DNA of 64,000 nt, taken from assembly GCA_018715885.1 (NCBI GenBank), contig DVKT01000062.1:5294-69293 (forward strand), in the 5' to 3' direction. This stretch comes from Caccoplasma intestinavium (lineage in GTDB: Bacteria; Bacteroidota; Bacteroidia; Bacteroidales; UBA11471). Shown here piece by piece: positions 17,359 to 26,116 of this stretch (the stretch's first letter is position 1; every line of letters begins with the position of its first letter). The translations under genes were made by a program, and so were the position numbers. The notes under the pieces were generated by a model. That model was not told the origin of the DNA, made no database searches, and saw nothing but the letters and a program-made list of their open reading frames with translations.

Positions 17359-18660
17359 ATGCAATATTACAGTACCAATAAGCAGACACCGCCCGCCTCG
17401 CTCGAAGAGGCTGTGGTAAAAGGGCTGGCCCCGGATAAAGGGTTGTATATGCCCGAAAAAATAAAACGACTTCCTCCCGCCTTTTTCCATAATATGGGAG
17501 AAATGTCTCTTCGGGAAATTTCTTTTATTGTAGCCGAAGCATTTTTCGGAGAGGACGTAGAGGCCGATGTGCTTAAAAATATCGTTTACGATACCCTTAG
17601 CTTCGATATTCCTTTGGTAAGGGTGCATGACTCGATATACAGTCTCGAACTTTTTCACGGTCCCACGTTGGCATTCAAAGATGTGGGGGCGCGTTTCATG
17701 GCGCGTCTGCTCGGTTATTTTATCGAGCGGAAAGGAAATAAGGAAGTCAATGTCTTGGTTGCTACGTCGGGCGATACGGGAAGTGCCGTCGCCAACGGCT
17801 TTCTCGGCGTACCGGGCATACATGTGTATGTGCTTTATCCCAAAGGCAAGGTAAGCGAAATACAAGAAAAGCAATTTACGACACTGGGCCGGAATATTAC
17901 AGCCCTTGAAATCGATGGGACGTTCGATGATTGTCAGGCTCTGGTAAAGAGTGCGTTTATGGATAAGGATTTGAATAAGATGATGAATCTTACTTCGGCC
18001 AATTCCATCAATGTGGCACGTTTCCTGCCGCAATCGTTTTATTATTTTTATGCTTATGCCCAGTTGCTCAAACAGGGTATGGCCGATAATATCGTGATGT
18101 GTGTGCCCAGTGGCAACTTCGGGAATATTACAGCCGGCCTTTTTGCCAAACGTATGGGGTTGCCAGTGAGACGTTTTATAGCGGCTAATAATCGTAACGA
18201 TATTTTCCTGCAATATCTTCGTTCGGGTAAGTATGAGCCGAAACCTTCGGTATCTACGCTTGCCAATGCGATGGACGTGGGGGCACCCAGTAATTTTGCG
18301 CGGATTCTCGACTTGTATGGTGGTTCTCACGACGCTGTTTGTGCCGAAATCAGTGGGGCCTCCTATACCGACGAGCAGATACGTGAAACACTTGCTGATG
18401 TTTATCGGCGTTGCCATTATCTCCTCGATCCGCATGGTACATGCGGGTATAGGGCTTTGTCGGAAGGATTGAAACCCGGAGAAACCGGGGTTTTTCTCGA
18501 AACGGCACATCCGGCCAAGTTCCTCGGGACGGTAGAAGAAATCATTGGGGAAAAAGTGGATATTCCCGATACGTTGCAGCGTTTTATGCAGGGCAAAAAG
18601 CGGAGCGTTGAATTATCGTCGGACTTTACGCATTTCAAACGTTATTTGTTAGGAAAGTAA
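17359..18660 (+). CDS. thrC: Threonine synthase
   Basis: PLP enzyme converting O-phosphohomoserine to threonine. The 433 residues contain the PLP-lysine segment GPTLAFKDVGARFMARL (about residues 99-115), the phosphate loop TSGDTGSAVANGF, and the N-terminal substrate segment MQYYSTNKQTPPASLEEAVVKG. It completes the thrA-apgM-thrC pathway set. A promoter box lies in its own leader, and a weak terminator-like hairpin follows. Confidence 0.96.
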   Translation: MQYYSTNKQTPPASLEEAVVKGLAPDKGLYMPEKIKRLPPAFFHNMGEMSLREISFIVAEAFFGEDVEADVLKNIVYDTLSFDIPLVRVHDSIYSLELFHGPTLAFKDVGARFMARLLGYFIERKGNKEVNVLVATSGDTGSAVANGFLGVPGIHVYVLYPKGKVSEIQEKQFTTLGRNITALEIDGTFDDCQALVKSAFMDKDLNKMMNLTSANSINVARFLPQSFYYFYAYAQLLKQGMADNIVMCVPSGNFGNITAGLFAKRMGLPVRRFIAANNRNDIFLQYLRSGKYEPKPSVSTLANAMDVGAPSNFARILDLYGGSHDAVCAEISGASYTDEQIRETLADVYRRCHYLLDPHGTCGYRALSEGLKPGETGVFLETAHPAKFLGTVEEIIGEKVDIPDTLQRFMQGKKRSVELSSDFTHFKRYLLGK

Positions 18661-18677
18661 AGACGTGGTAAGATAAA

Positions 18678-18722
18678 AAAAGAAGGGAGTGTCATTGTGT
18701 TGTCTTTGATACCCCCTTTTTG
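18678..18722 (+). terminator. Probable terminator after thrC
   Basis: GGGAGTGTC pairs with GATACCCCC (eight of nine pairs, one G-U) and is followed by TTTTTGC. Confidence 0.5.
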
Positions 18723-18799
18723 CTTTATACGGCCTATGCCATTGATCTCTTTCGTGGCCTCCGATTCGAGGATAAGGGCCAAATACTAGTCGTATCGAA

Positions 18800-18960
18800 C
18801 ACAGGTGAGAGATCTCTTGCAATAATATTCTCTTTGTGGGAGATTCTTCATTTCACTTCGTTCCATTCAGAATGACATTGTACCGTGAGGGCTGTGAAAA
18901 GGATATTTTCACTTCGCTTATGCTACGTTCGGCATGACAGTTGAGTCATGCCAGAGAGGG
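18800..18960. repeat. Interspersed REP-like repeat copies
   Basis: Contains GTGAGAGATCTCTTGC, GATTCTTCATTTCACTTCG then TTCAGAATGACATT, and CACTTCGCTTATGCTACGTTCGGCATGACA. These match units at 26235-26715. The shared pattern is TGTCAT...GAG..GAG(A/G)(A/T)ATCT ... AGATTCTTCACTTCG...TTCAG(A/C)ATGACA, an imperfect inverted repeat found between genes. The remaining flanks (18723-19158) hold nothing else I recognise. Confidence 0.55.
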
Positions 18961-19158
18961 GGTAAACCCGACGAGGATTCTCATATACACGTGGAAGTCC
19001 GTTTTTTATTTTGCTGACATTTCGCCAACTCAATCCGATGCACGGTTTTGCAAAGTCTGTCTGCCTAAATCAGATATTCCCTCTCTTTAATTTGTACGAC
19101 GACCACAAAGATCGGTAATTGTCGGGCGAAGTGTACAAGGAGTATGTATGTGAGAGGA

Positions 19159-19557
19159 TTATGTGTCGGACGCTTTTCGTCGGGAATTGTACCAGTGTTT
19201 TCTCCACAAGTAGTCGGCAAATAAAAGTATGCCGGCAAGGAGTGCCAGTCCGTAGTATGGCAGGCTCTCGACAAGGTAGAGTTTGAAATTTCTTTTTATC
19301 GTCAGGAGAATATCGTTTACGTTTTCTTTTGAAGGGAGTATATCGTAAAAATAGAGTATAATCCCTACCGAGGCGACGAGTGCCAGCGAGATCACTGATA
19401 TCGTTATAAGCCCCCATATTTCGGTACGATGTTCTTTTCTCGCTTTTTCACGTTGCAGTCGTAATAGTGTACGAGCCGTAAAGTCGGGAGATAATCCTGC
19501 GGATTGTCTCCGGGCGAGAGCTTCTTTCATCAGATCATGATATCGGTTCGTTTCCAT
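19159..19557 (-). CDS. Two-helix membrane protein, probable anti-sigma partner
   Basis: 132 residues. The first 45 are cytoplasmic-looking and charged (RYHDLMKEALARRQSAGLSPDFTARTL); two membrane helices follow (IWGLITISVISLALVASVGI and LPYYGLALLAGILLFADYLW), ending in a basic tail. Its ATG lies inside the 3' end of the sigma-factor gene (23-base overlap), so the two are translationally coupled. Size, topology and coupling fit an anti-sigma or sigma-associated membrane protein, but no zinc-binding anti-sigma motif is present, so this is inference from context. Confidence 0.7.
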   Translation of the reverse strand: METNRYHDLMKEALARRQSAGLSPDFTARTLLRLQREKARKEHRTEIWGLITISVISLALVASVGIILYFYDILPSKENVNDILLTIKRNFKLYLVESLPYYGLALLAGILLFADYLWRKHWYNSRRKASDT

Positions 19558-20119
19558 ATTTGATGCGATAAAGATATAAAGATAATTTTTTTCTTACACG
19601 ATGTAACCGTACTTTGATGTTTCCTTCGGACTGTTGCAGGATATAAGCACAATCCTCGATACTTTTGTTTTCATAATAGAAGAGCGTGATCAAGGCCCGT
19701 TCTTCGGCCGAGAGCCAGGAAATGGCAAGTTGCAGATCTTCTATGCGTTCATCGGGTTCGTTTTCATCGATTATATCGAAAGGAATCTCCGACTCGTCGT
19801 TCCCGATATGTTCGGGTATATTCCCATCAAAAGAAAGATATTCTTGCCGCTGTTTGTTTTTGCGGAGTATCGAAGCGGTTACGTTACAGGCAATACGGTA
19901 TATCCAAGTGATAAATTCGCAATCGCCCCGGTAACGTTTCAATGATTCATAGGCTTTTACGAAAATGTCTTGCGTGATATCTTCGGCATCTTCCCTATTG
20001 GAGACCATCTGTTGCACCAGCGTAAAGATACGATGGCCATAGGTATCGAGAAAGTAGCCGTACAGCTCCATTTCTCCACCCAAGATGCGTTTGATATACT
20101 CTTGTTCTTCCGTCTTCAT
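19535..20119 (-). CDS. ECF-type RNA polymerase sigma factor (sigma-70 family)
   Basis: 194 residues with region 2 (FLDTYGHRIFTLVQQMVSNREDAEDITQDIFVKAYESLKRYRGDCEFITWIYRIACNVTAS region, about 24-85) and region 4 with helix-turn-helix (LSAEERALITLFYYENKSIEDCAYILQQSEGNIKVRLHRVRKKL, about 135-180). The linker between is acidic. It is coupled to the downstream two-helix membrane protein. An ECF-like promoter of its own orientation lies at 20194-20222, mirrored by one facing the divergent gene, which suggests autoregulation. The regulon and signal are unknown; envelope stress is inferred from the neighbours. Confidence 0.92.
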   Translation of the reverse strand: MKTEEQEYIKRILGGEMELYGYFLDTYGHRIFTLVQQMVSNREDAEDITQDIFVKAYESLKRYRGDCEFITWIYRIACNVTASILRKNKQRQEYLSFDGNIPEHIGNDESEIPFDIIDENEPDERIEDLQLAISWLSAEERALITLFYYENKSIEDCAYILQQSEGNIKVRLHRVRKKLSLYLYRIKYGNEPIS

Positions 20120-20193
20120 CAGTATGGTTCTGCTGCGGAAAATCTATGATTATTTATCTTCGATAAGAAATAAATGGTTCCTTGTTTTCTTTA

Positions 20194-20222
20194 TTAGACG
20201 CAAATTTATGATAAAGGTTACA
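20194..20222 (-). promoter_or_regulatory. ECF-type promoter for the sigma factor operon
   Basis: Read on the minus strand: TGTAACC, then a 15-base spacer, then CGTCTAA. This is the GTAAC / CGTCTA pattern and spacing of ECF promoters. It is the mirror image of the element at 20254-20282. Confidence 0.6.
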
Positions 20223-20253
20223 AGAAAAAAGGGAAAAATATTTTTACTTTACC

Positions 20254-20282
20254 TGTAACCTTTTTACCGTTTTTGCGTCTAA
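20254..20282 (+). promoter_or_regulatory. ECF-type promoter for the DUF6249 gene
   Basis: TGTAACC (20254-20260), 15-base spacer, CGTCTAA (20276-20282), 43 bases before the ATG at 20325. At least 21 of 29 positions are identical to the mirrored minus-strand element, and the identity lies exactly in the -35 and -10 blocks while the spacer has diverged. Confidence 0.6.
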
Positions 20283-20324
20283 CCTAACAGAAACGAAATT
20301 ATTCAACTCATAAAATTTATCGCT

Positions 20325-20798
20325 ATGTTTAATTTTTTAGCACCGATTTTTGTAACAGCTACGATTTGCTTGACGATATACAAGCTTTTCGAGTTGTTTG
20401 TTCGTCGGAAAGAGCGGAATACTTTTATTGAAAAGTTGTCCGAAATTCCGGTTCAGAATCTTTCCGGTTTTTCCGGTCGTTTGCCGTTACCTTACGGAGT
20501 AGGTACGTCATGGAATTTTGTTGCCCTTCGTATCGGACTTTTACTCTTGGGTATAGGGGTTGGTCTCTTAGTGGGATATTTTATTGCCGACGTAAATGTT
20601 TACACCAACGATGTGGTTTTGGCGAGGGCGAAACATCGTACATATATCAATATGGTAGAAGGGTCTTTGCCTATTATTTACGGTTCTTCCGTACTTTTTT
20701 TCGGGGGGCTTGCGTTGGTTGTGTCTTTTTTGATAGAACAGTGGGTAGTACGTCAGAAGGCCGACCGGAATATCTCCGAAAGTACGTCGGAAGAGTAG
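20325..20798 (+). CDS. DUF6249-like membrane protein
   Basis: 157 residues with three hydrophobic segments: N-terminal (FLAPIFVTATICLTIYKLF), central (ALRIGLLLLGIGVGLLVGYFI) and near the C-terminus (IIYGSSVLFFGGLALVVSFLI). The RIGLLLLGIGVGLLVGY block resembles the DUF6249 family, which often sits beside ECF sigma genes in Bacteroidota. The gene is divergent from the sigma operon and has its own ECF-type promoter, so it is a likely target of that sigma factor. Its biochemical role is unknown. Confidence 0.75.
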   Translation: MFNFLAPIFVTATICLTIYKLFELFVRRKERNTFIEKLSEIPVQNLSGFSGRLPLPYGVGTSWNFVALRIGLLLLGIGVGLLVGYFIADVNVYTNDVVLARAKHRTYINMVEGSLPIIYGSSVLFFGGLALVVSFLIEQWVVRQKADRNISESTSEE

Positions 20799-20890
20799 AT
20801 ATACCCGTATGCGTTTGGGACGGTATTCAGATAAGTTTGAATCTTCGTCTTCAACACAAGTTTTTAGGGAAATAAGGGGATAAATGTTTG

Positions 20891-20924
20891 CCGATTTCCA
20901 TCGATAAAGACCGATGGAAATCGG
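20891..20924 (+). terminator. Hairpin after the DUF6249 gene
   Basis: CCGATTTCCATCG and CGATGGAAATCGG form a 13-bp stem with an 8-nt loop; the T-tract after it is weak. Confidence 0.5.
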
Positions 20925-20953
20925 TTGTATATAGTTTAAATACAATATAAATC

Positions 20954-22027
20954 ATGAAAAAAATCGCTATTCTGTTAATTTTGATCATCTTCTATGCCTC
21001 GAATACATGGGCTCAAAAAATCGAAGCGCAGGTCAAAGAGGAGGTCGAACTCATGTCGGTCCTTGCCCGGCTGGCCGGATATGAAGAGTATGGGTTCGAT
21101 TATGCGAGAGGATATACGGCCGACATCGATTCCGTTTTGGGAAAATTCCGTTCGCATGAAGCCGTGGAAATGATGAAGCTGTTCAGTGAAAAATACGGGT
21201 TAGGGTACGACCGTGTCATGTCGATCGCCTTGCAGATAGAGTGTCGGGGCGACAGCATCGTCAAGCTCGATACCGGGAAAAAGAGTATCGGCCCGATAAG
21301 CGAACAAGAGACACCGGCATTTCTGTCGGCACTTAACGATTTCTACCGTACCAGCCATTTCAACGATTTTTTCGATGCTCACAGCTATGTGTACGGACCG
21401 GCTCTCCGGCTGTTCAACGATTCGATAATGAAACATTTCGACCAAGAGTGGTACACCCGTTTCTACGGAACACCTCCCGCCGAACAGTTTCGTATCGTTA
21501 TCGGTTTTGTTAATGGCCCGTCGTGTTACGGACCGAGTCGTCAATTAGTCGGTCAGTCCAAGGAGGTCTTTTCTATTATCGGTTATGCGGCCAATAGAAA
21601 AGGACAGCCGGTATTAATGGCCGATCTTGGAACGGTTGTACATGAATTCAACCACTCGTTTATTAAAATCGAAGGAGACACGAAAAATGCTTTGGCGAAA
21701 TCGGGAAAAACCATAAAGTCGTATTCTGCCTTCTGCATGAAACAGCAAGCGTATGACTCTTGGCAAACTATACTGGAAGAGTCGCTGGTACGTGCTGCCG
21801 AGAAGTGCTATTTTATAGAACATGGGGACGGAAAGGTAGATAAGGGTATCCGGAATGAAATGAATCATGGCTTCTTTTGGATGCCGGAGTTGGTACAGAC
21901 ACTGCGTTATTATGAGTCGCACCGCAAGAAATATCCTACTTTCACGTCGTTCTATCCTGAAATCATACGCTTTTTCGATCGTTATGTGGCCGATGTGGAA
22001 AAGGAAATTCAGAAAGCCTTGAAGTAG
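20954..22027 (+). CDS. DUF4932 exported metalloprotease-like protein, copy 1
   Basis: 357 residues with a signal peptide ending near WAQ (residue 20). Residues 230-234 read HEFNH, an HExxH zinc-metallopeptidase motif, and a conserved EESLVRAAEKCYF block some 45 residues later could supply the third ligand. The middle contains WYTRFYGTPPAEQFRIVIGF, shared by all three local copies. It follows the DUF6249 gene after a hairpin and is opposite in strand to copies 2 and 3. Protease activity is inferred from the motif only; DUF4932 has no confirmed substrate. Confidence 0.8.
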   Translation: MKKIAILLILIIFYASNTWAQKIEAQVKEEVELMSVLARLAGYEEYGFDYARGYTADIDSVLGKFRSHEAVEMMKLFSEKYGLGYDRVMSIALQIECRGDSIVKLDTGKKSIGPISEQETPAFLSALNDFYRTSHFNDFFDAHSYVYGPALRLFNDSIMKHFDQEWYTRFYGTPPAEQFRIVIGFVNGPSCYGPSRQLVGQSKEVFSIIGYAANRKGQPVLMADLGTVVHEFNHSFIKIEGDTKNALAKSGKTIKSYSAFCMKQQAYDSWQTILEESLVRAAEKCYFIEHGDGKVDKGIRNEMNHGFFWMPELVQTLRYYESHRKKYPTFTSFYPEIIRFFDRYVADVEKEIQKALK

Positions 22028-22305
22028 ATTTTTTATTTTTGAATACCGGTCGGCGTCGGAACCCGAAGTTTTCAATATTCAGATCTACTCCTGACGTGCT
22101 TGCCTATTCTCGTTTCGTGGTATTCCTCGAAAGACTTTTATTCGAGAGATTTCGATTCATTGCCTCGGTAAGACCTATGTAGTACATATTTGGGCTGTAT
22201 CGATGATGCCGGTCGGATCTTATGAATGCTTTTTCCTGTATGAAAATTCACAAATGAGTGAAATGAAAAAAAAGCATAAATAACCGATACTATCGAATTA
22301 TTGAG
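22028..22305. other. Intergenic between inverted DUF4932 copies
   Basis: No coding frame, repeat or RNA gene recognised before the terminator at 22306. Confidence 0.4.
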
Positions 22306-22358
22306 AACAAGAAAGAGGAAAGTACCAATTTTGATTGGATATACTTTCCTCTTTCTTG
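22306..22358. terminator. Bidirectional terminator with 18-bp perfect stem
   Basis: ACAAGAAAGAGGAAAGTA pairs with TACTTTCCTCTTTCTTGT; a second stem CCAAT/ATTGG sits inside. It separates the convergent DUF4932 copies 1 and 2. Confidence 0.8.
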
Positions 22359-22449
22359 TATTTCAAAACTATTTATGAATCGTACTCGTAAAAGAGGTTG
22401 CGGACATCTCAAGTTCAATACTATTTGATATACTCTTTTGTACGGGAAA

Positions 22450-23529
22450 CTACTTCATGGCTTTTTTCATCTCTTTCTCCATATTGGTCACATAACGATC
22501 GAAAAAGCGTATGATTTCAGGATAGAACGACGTGAAAGTAGGATATTTCTTGCGGTGCGACTCATAATAACGCAGTGTCTGTACCAACTCCGGCATCCAA
22601 AAAAAGTTACGGTCTACTTGTTCTATGATCGCATTGCGTATATCTTTTTCATCATAATCATGGTCTATAAGGTAACAAATCGTGGCGGCACGTACCAGCG
22701 ATTCTTCCAGTATATTCCTCCACGTACTGTATGCTTGTCGCCGCATAGAAAAATAAGTGTATTCTTGTAGTGCTTTACCCGATTTTTCCAGAGCTTTTTC
22801 TGTATCACCCTTGATTTTGGTAAATGAGTGGCAAAACTCATGAACGACGGTCTCAACGACTTTTTTATAAAAGATAGGTCGTTCATTATCATCGACAGCA
22901 TAGTTCATGATGGCAAAGACTTCTTTGGGCTGCCCTGTCAGTTTGCGGCTGGGACCGTAATTGCATGGACCGTTGGTAAAGCCGATAATGATACGGAATT
23001 GCTCGGCGGGAGGTGTCCCGTAGAAACGGGTGTACCATTCCTGATCGAAGTGAGCCATGACCGAGTCGTTGAATACTTGCAATCCGAGTTCATATATATC
23101 GGTATGGGTATTGAAAAAGTCATTGAAGCGACTGGTGCGGTAAAAGTCGTTGAGTGCCGACAGAAACTTGTGCGTTTCTTTTTGTCCTATCGGGCTGATA
23201 CGCTTTTTCCCGGTATCGAGCTTGACGATGCTGTCACCCCGACACTCTATCTGCAAGGCGATCGACATTACACGGTCGTATCCCAACCCGTACTTTTTCT
23301 TGAACTGTTTCATCATTTTCACGGCTTCGTGCGAACGGTATTTTCTCAAAATGGAGTCGATGTCGGCTGTGTAACGACCTCCTCGATCATCGTTATATTC
23401 GCCATATCCAGCCAGCCGGGCGAGAATCGACATGAGTTCGACCTCCTTTTTGACCTGAGGATCGATTTTTTGAGCCCATGTATTGGAATAGAAGATGATC
23501 AAAACTAACAGAATTGTGATTTTTCTCAT
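22450..23529 (-). CDS. DUF4932 exported metalloprotease-like protein, copy 2
   Basis: 359 residues, signal peptide ending near WAQ. HEFCH occupies residues 230-234, and EESLVRAATICYL follows. It is the closest relative of copy 1: the block VMSIALQIECRGDSIVKLDTGKK is shared, and the last 40 codons are nearly unchanged, including 114 identical bases (22489-22602 against 21875-21988). The gene lies 61 bases after copy 3 on the same strand. Extracytoplasmic metalloprotease activity is inferred, not shown. Confidence 0.8.
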   Translation of the reverse strand: MRKITILLVLIIFYSNTWAQKIDPQVKKEVELMSILARLAGYGEYNDDRGGRYTADIDSILRKYRSHEAVKMMKQFKKKYGLGYDRVMSIALQIECRGDSIVKLDTGKKRISPIGQKETHKFLSALNDFYRTSRFNDFFNTHTDIYELGLQVFNDSVMAHFDQEWYTRFYGTPPAEQFRIIIGFTNGPCNYGPSRKLTGQPKEVFAIMNYAVDDNERPIFYKKVVETVVHEFCHSFTKIKGDTEKALEKSGKALQEYTYFSMRRQAYSTWRNILEESLVRAATICYLIDHDYDEKDIRNAIIEQVDRNFFWMPELVQTLRYYESHRKKYPTFTSFYPEIIRFFDRYVTNMEKEMKKAMK

Positions 23530-23590
23530 GGTTTATAGTAGATAATAATAGTGATGCAAATCGATAGAAAAGGTGTTTGTCAAGACATGT

Positions 23591-24670
23591 TTATCTTAAA
23601 ACTTTCAATATCGTTTTCCCTAAATTGGCTGTATAATCTTTGAAAAACTCTATTATCTCGGGGTAGAACGAAGCAAAAGTAGGAAATTCTTTTCTGTTTT
23701 CGGTATAGTAATATATTCTTTTTATCAACTCAGGAGTCCAGGAAAAACCGCGTTCTATTCCTTCATCGACGGCTTTCCGTATGCTCTTCTTGCTCGATCC
23801 GTTGTCGATAAGGTAGTAAATTGCAGAGGCGTAAGCCAATGATTCTTCCATGATACTTTTGTCTGTTACGGCGGCAATAGGTTTTTCTCTCGTATATCGA
23901 TGTACGTTTTCACATGCTTTTTCCAGCGTTGTTTTTACATCGTTATTTTCTATGTCGATAAACGAGAGGCATAGCTCTTCGGTGATGGTTCCGACGGCAC
24001 TTTTGTCGTAGAGCGGTCGTCCGTTGTTATCGACGGCGTAATACATGATCGAGAAAATTTCTTCGGGTCCGCCTTGTCGGGTACGGGTTGCTCTGTAATA
24101 ATTGCCTCCTGAGGCAAACCCGATGACGATATGCAGGTCTTTATTCGGCTGTGTACCGTAGAAACGGGAATACCAGGAGGGGTCGATATGGCTTACGACA
24201 GAATTGTAAAAAGAAAGAATACCGTTGGCATACACGTCGGAGTGCTGGTCGAAAAATTTCCGAAAGTCGCTTTGTCGGTAAAAATCGTTCAAGGCATCGA
24301 GAAATGCGGAGGTTTCTTTATCATTTAAAGGTATCGAATGATTATTTTCGGTATCGAGTTTGACGATATGATCGCCAAGACATTCGAATTGTAGTGCCAA
24401 AGTCATGACATCATCGGCCTCGATTTTGTGCGTATTGCGGAAGTTTTTCATCATTTCAACGGCTTTGTGCAAGCGATATTTTTTCAGATAAGAGTCGATA
24501 TCGTTCGTATAGCTGCCGCCTGTGTCGGGTCGGAACTCTTCGTATCCGGCCAATCGGGCGAGTGCCGACATGAGTTCTATTTCTTCTTTTACTTGCGGCA
24601 CGATTTCTTTGGCTTGTAAAAATCCTGTCGAGAGAAATATCGTAAGGCATATAATGAAAACAGGTTTCAT
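23591..24670 (-). CDS. DUF4932 paralogue, copy 3, zinc motif lost
   Basis: 359 residues with a signal peptide ending near LQA. It aligns end to end with copies 1 and 2 (WYSRFYGTQPNKDLHIVIGF, MEESLAYASAIYYLID, TFASFYPEIIEFF), but where they have HExxH it reads EELCL (residues 231-235): both histidines are replaced by Glu and Leu while the neighbouring residues and the EESL block are kept. It is therefore probably not a metalloprotease and may bind or regulate instead. The start is 27 bases after the pspC stop, suggesting one transcript. Confidence 0.8.
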   Translation of the reverse strand: MKPVFIICLTIFLSTGFLQAKEIVPQVKEEIELMSALARLAGYEEFRPDTGGSYTNDIDSYLKKYRLHKAVEMMKNFRNTHKIEADDVMTLALQFECLGDHIVKLDTENNHSIPLNDKETSAFLDALNDFYRQSDFRKFFDQHSDVYANGILSFYNSVVSHIDPSWYSRFYGTQPNKDLHIVIGFASGGNYYRATRTRQGGPEEIFSIMYYAVDNNGRPLYDKSAVGTITEELCLSFIDIENNDVKTTLEKACENVHRYTREKPIAAVTDKSIMEESLAYASAIYYLIDNGSSKKSIRKAVDEGIERGFSWTPELIKRIYYYTENRKEFPTFASFYPEIIEFFKDYTANLGKTILKVLR

Positions 24671-24697
24671 CTTGGACGTTTTTAGTGTGTGGTGTTT

Positions 24698-25729
24698 TTA
24701 ATGAATTTGAAGTATGACTTTTACAGCCAGTGTGGTAAGGGCAAGCAACCATACGATGAGAGCCGAAATTTCGATGTTGCGTATTATCGAACGGCTTTGT
24801 GGCCACCAGCGATTGATGAGCAGGACGATGATAAGTACCAGCGGAACGACCCATAAGGCGTTGAGCAACAGTATCGAGAACCAATCATTAAAGAGAGCGA
24901 TGGGTAGAGTAGTATCTCCGAAGTGGAACCTGACGCTGTCGGTTACAATGGAAGACGGTATGGCTATGAGACTGCCGCCGACAATGACCAGAATAAACAA
25001 GGCCAAAGCGATAATCGGCAACACGAGTATGCCTCCGCAACCGATCGCGGCAGCTTGCAGACACCCGTTTCCCGTGTTGCGGACTACGATGTTGCCGTTT
25101 TCGATATTGGTGGAGACAAATTGTCTTATGTTCTCGGCTGTCGGGCGTATACCCCGCATTTCCAATCGTTGGGCTGCTGTTCGGGCCATAGGTATTATCA
25201 GCCACATGACAAGGTATACAATGATGCCATAGCCTGTGAAAAGGAAAAAGATAAGAAATATGATACGCATCCACATCGGGCTGATGTCGAGATAAGTGCC
25301 CAGCCCAGAAGCTACGCCACCGATGATTTTGTCGTCAGGATTCCGGAAAAGTTTCTTTTTGATGAAATCTTCTTCGGGGTAAAGAGGGGCAGATGCGCCG
25401 TTATTGTTTACGTTATCCCGGGAGTTGTTTGTCGCTGCCTCTTTCGTGTCCGATTCTTTGTCGTCGATAGAGCCGAAGTCTTCGACTTTTCCCAATACGG
25501 CAATGGCTTCATCTACCTCCTGCATGGAAACCACCTGCATACCGTACCGTTTGTGTTCATTGAATATTTCCCATAAACGCATTTCTATATCGTTCATTAC
25601 TTCGTTGGTCGAGGCACTTTCCCCGAAATGTTTACGGAGGCTGTCGAGATAGTTTTTCAGAACCTCGGCCGCGTCTTCATCGATGTAACAGGCGTTTCCG
25701 CCCAGATTGAAAATAGATGTCTTTTTCAT
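24698..25729 (-). CDS. pspC: PspC domain protein
   Basis: 343 residues. The N-terminus (about 1-75) is a soluble segment with NYLDSLRKHFGESASTNEVMNDIEMRLWEIF, common in Bacteroidota PspC proteins. The PspC domain (about 125-185) has KLFRNPDDKIIGGVASGLGTYLDISPMWMRI followed by a membrane helix, and three further membrane segments follow (about 230-340). PspC proteins act in envelope stress responses. It lies 33 bases after padR and 27 bases before DUF4932 copy 3, so a padR-pspC-DUF4932 operon is likely. Confidence 0.88.
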   Translation of the reverse strand: MKKTSIFNLGGNACYIDEDAAEVLKNYLDSLRKHFGESASTNEVMNDIEMRLWEIFNEHKRYGMQVVSMQEVDEAIAVLGKVEDFGSIDDKESDTKEAATNNSRDNVNNNGASAPLYPEEDFIKKKLFRNPDDKIIGGVASGLGTYLDISPMWMRIIFLIFFLFTGYGIIVYLVMWLIIPMARTAAQRLEMRGIRPTAENIRQFVSTNIENGNIVVRNTGNGCLQAAAIGCGGILVLPIIALALFILVIVGGSLIAIPSSIVTDSVRFHFGDTTLPIALFNDWFSILLLNALWVVPLVLIIVLLINRWWPQSRSIIRNIEISALIVWLLALTTLAVKVILQIH

Positions 25730-25762
25730 TGTATATATGTATTTTATTTGTTGCTACTGTTA

Positions 25763-26089
25763 TTATAACTCTTTGAGGTGGTTAACGGTTTTATTCAGGC
25801 CGTTCCATGTATCTTCCAATTCTGAGAGAAAGGCTTCTCCTACGGGCGTGATGACATAGTATTTGCGGGGAGGGCCTTGTGTGGATTCTTCCCATTCATA
25901 GGCAAGCAGACCATCGTTTTTCAAGCGGGTGAGCAAGGGATATAAGGTTCCCTCGACAACGATGAGATGCGCTTTTTTCAATTCGGAGATAATGTCCGAT
26001 GTATAGGCTCGTTTCCTGCTGAGTAACAGTAATGTGCAGTATTCGAGCACACCTTTGCGCATTTGTGATTTGAGATTTTCGGTATTCAT
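25763..26089 (-). CDS. PadR-family transcriptional repressor
   Basis: 108 residues forming the winged-helix PadR fold: LEYCTLLLLSRKRAYTSDIISELKK, IVVEGTLYPLLTRLKNDGLLAYEW and GPPRKYYVITPVGEAFL, the last being the wing. The start at 26089 (MNTENLKSQMRKGVLEYC) matches the family; the longer frame to 26119 runs into the promoter. It heads the operon with pspC. A perfect 12-bp inverted repeat at 26134-26162 overlaps its promoter, indicating autorepression. The inducing signal is unknown. Confidence 0.93.
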   Translation of the reverse strand: MNTENLKSQMRKGVLEYCTLLLLSRKRAYTSDIISELKKAHLIVVEGTLYPLLTRLKNDGLLAYEWEESTQGPPRKYYVITPVGEAFLSELEDTWNGLNKTVNHLKEL

Positions 26090-26116
26090 ACGCTTTTCTT
26101 TTGCCTTTTGTTTATC

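Noticed and set aside
17251..18510. 419-codon open frame antisense to thrC
   Set aside because: It lies opposite a clear threonine synthase and encodes no recognisable protein; long antisense frames are common in this codon usage.
20194..20282. Inverted repeat as transposon ends
   Set aside because: The matching blocks fit ECF -35/-10 spacing exactly, the spacer diverged, and no transposase or target duplication is present.
22828..23508. 226-codon open frame on the plus strand in DUF4932 copy 2
   Set aside because: Complement of a gene with signal peptide and paralogues; the real strand is minus.
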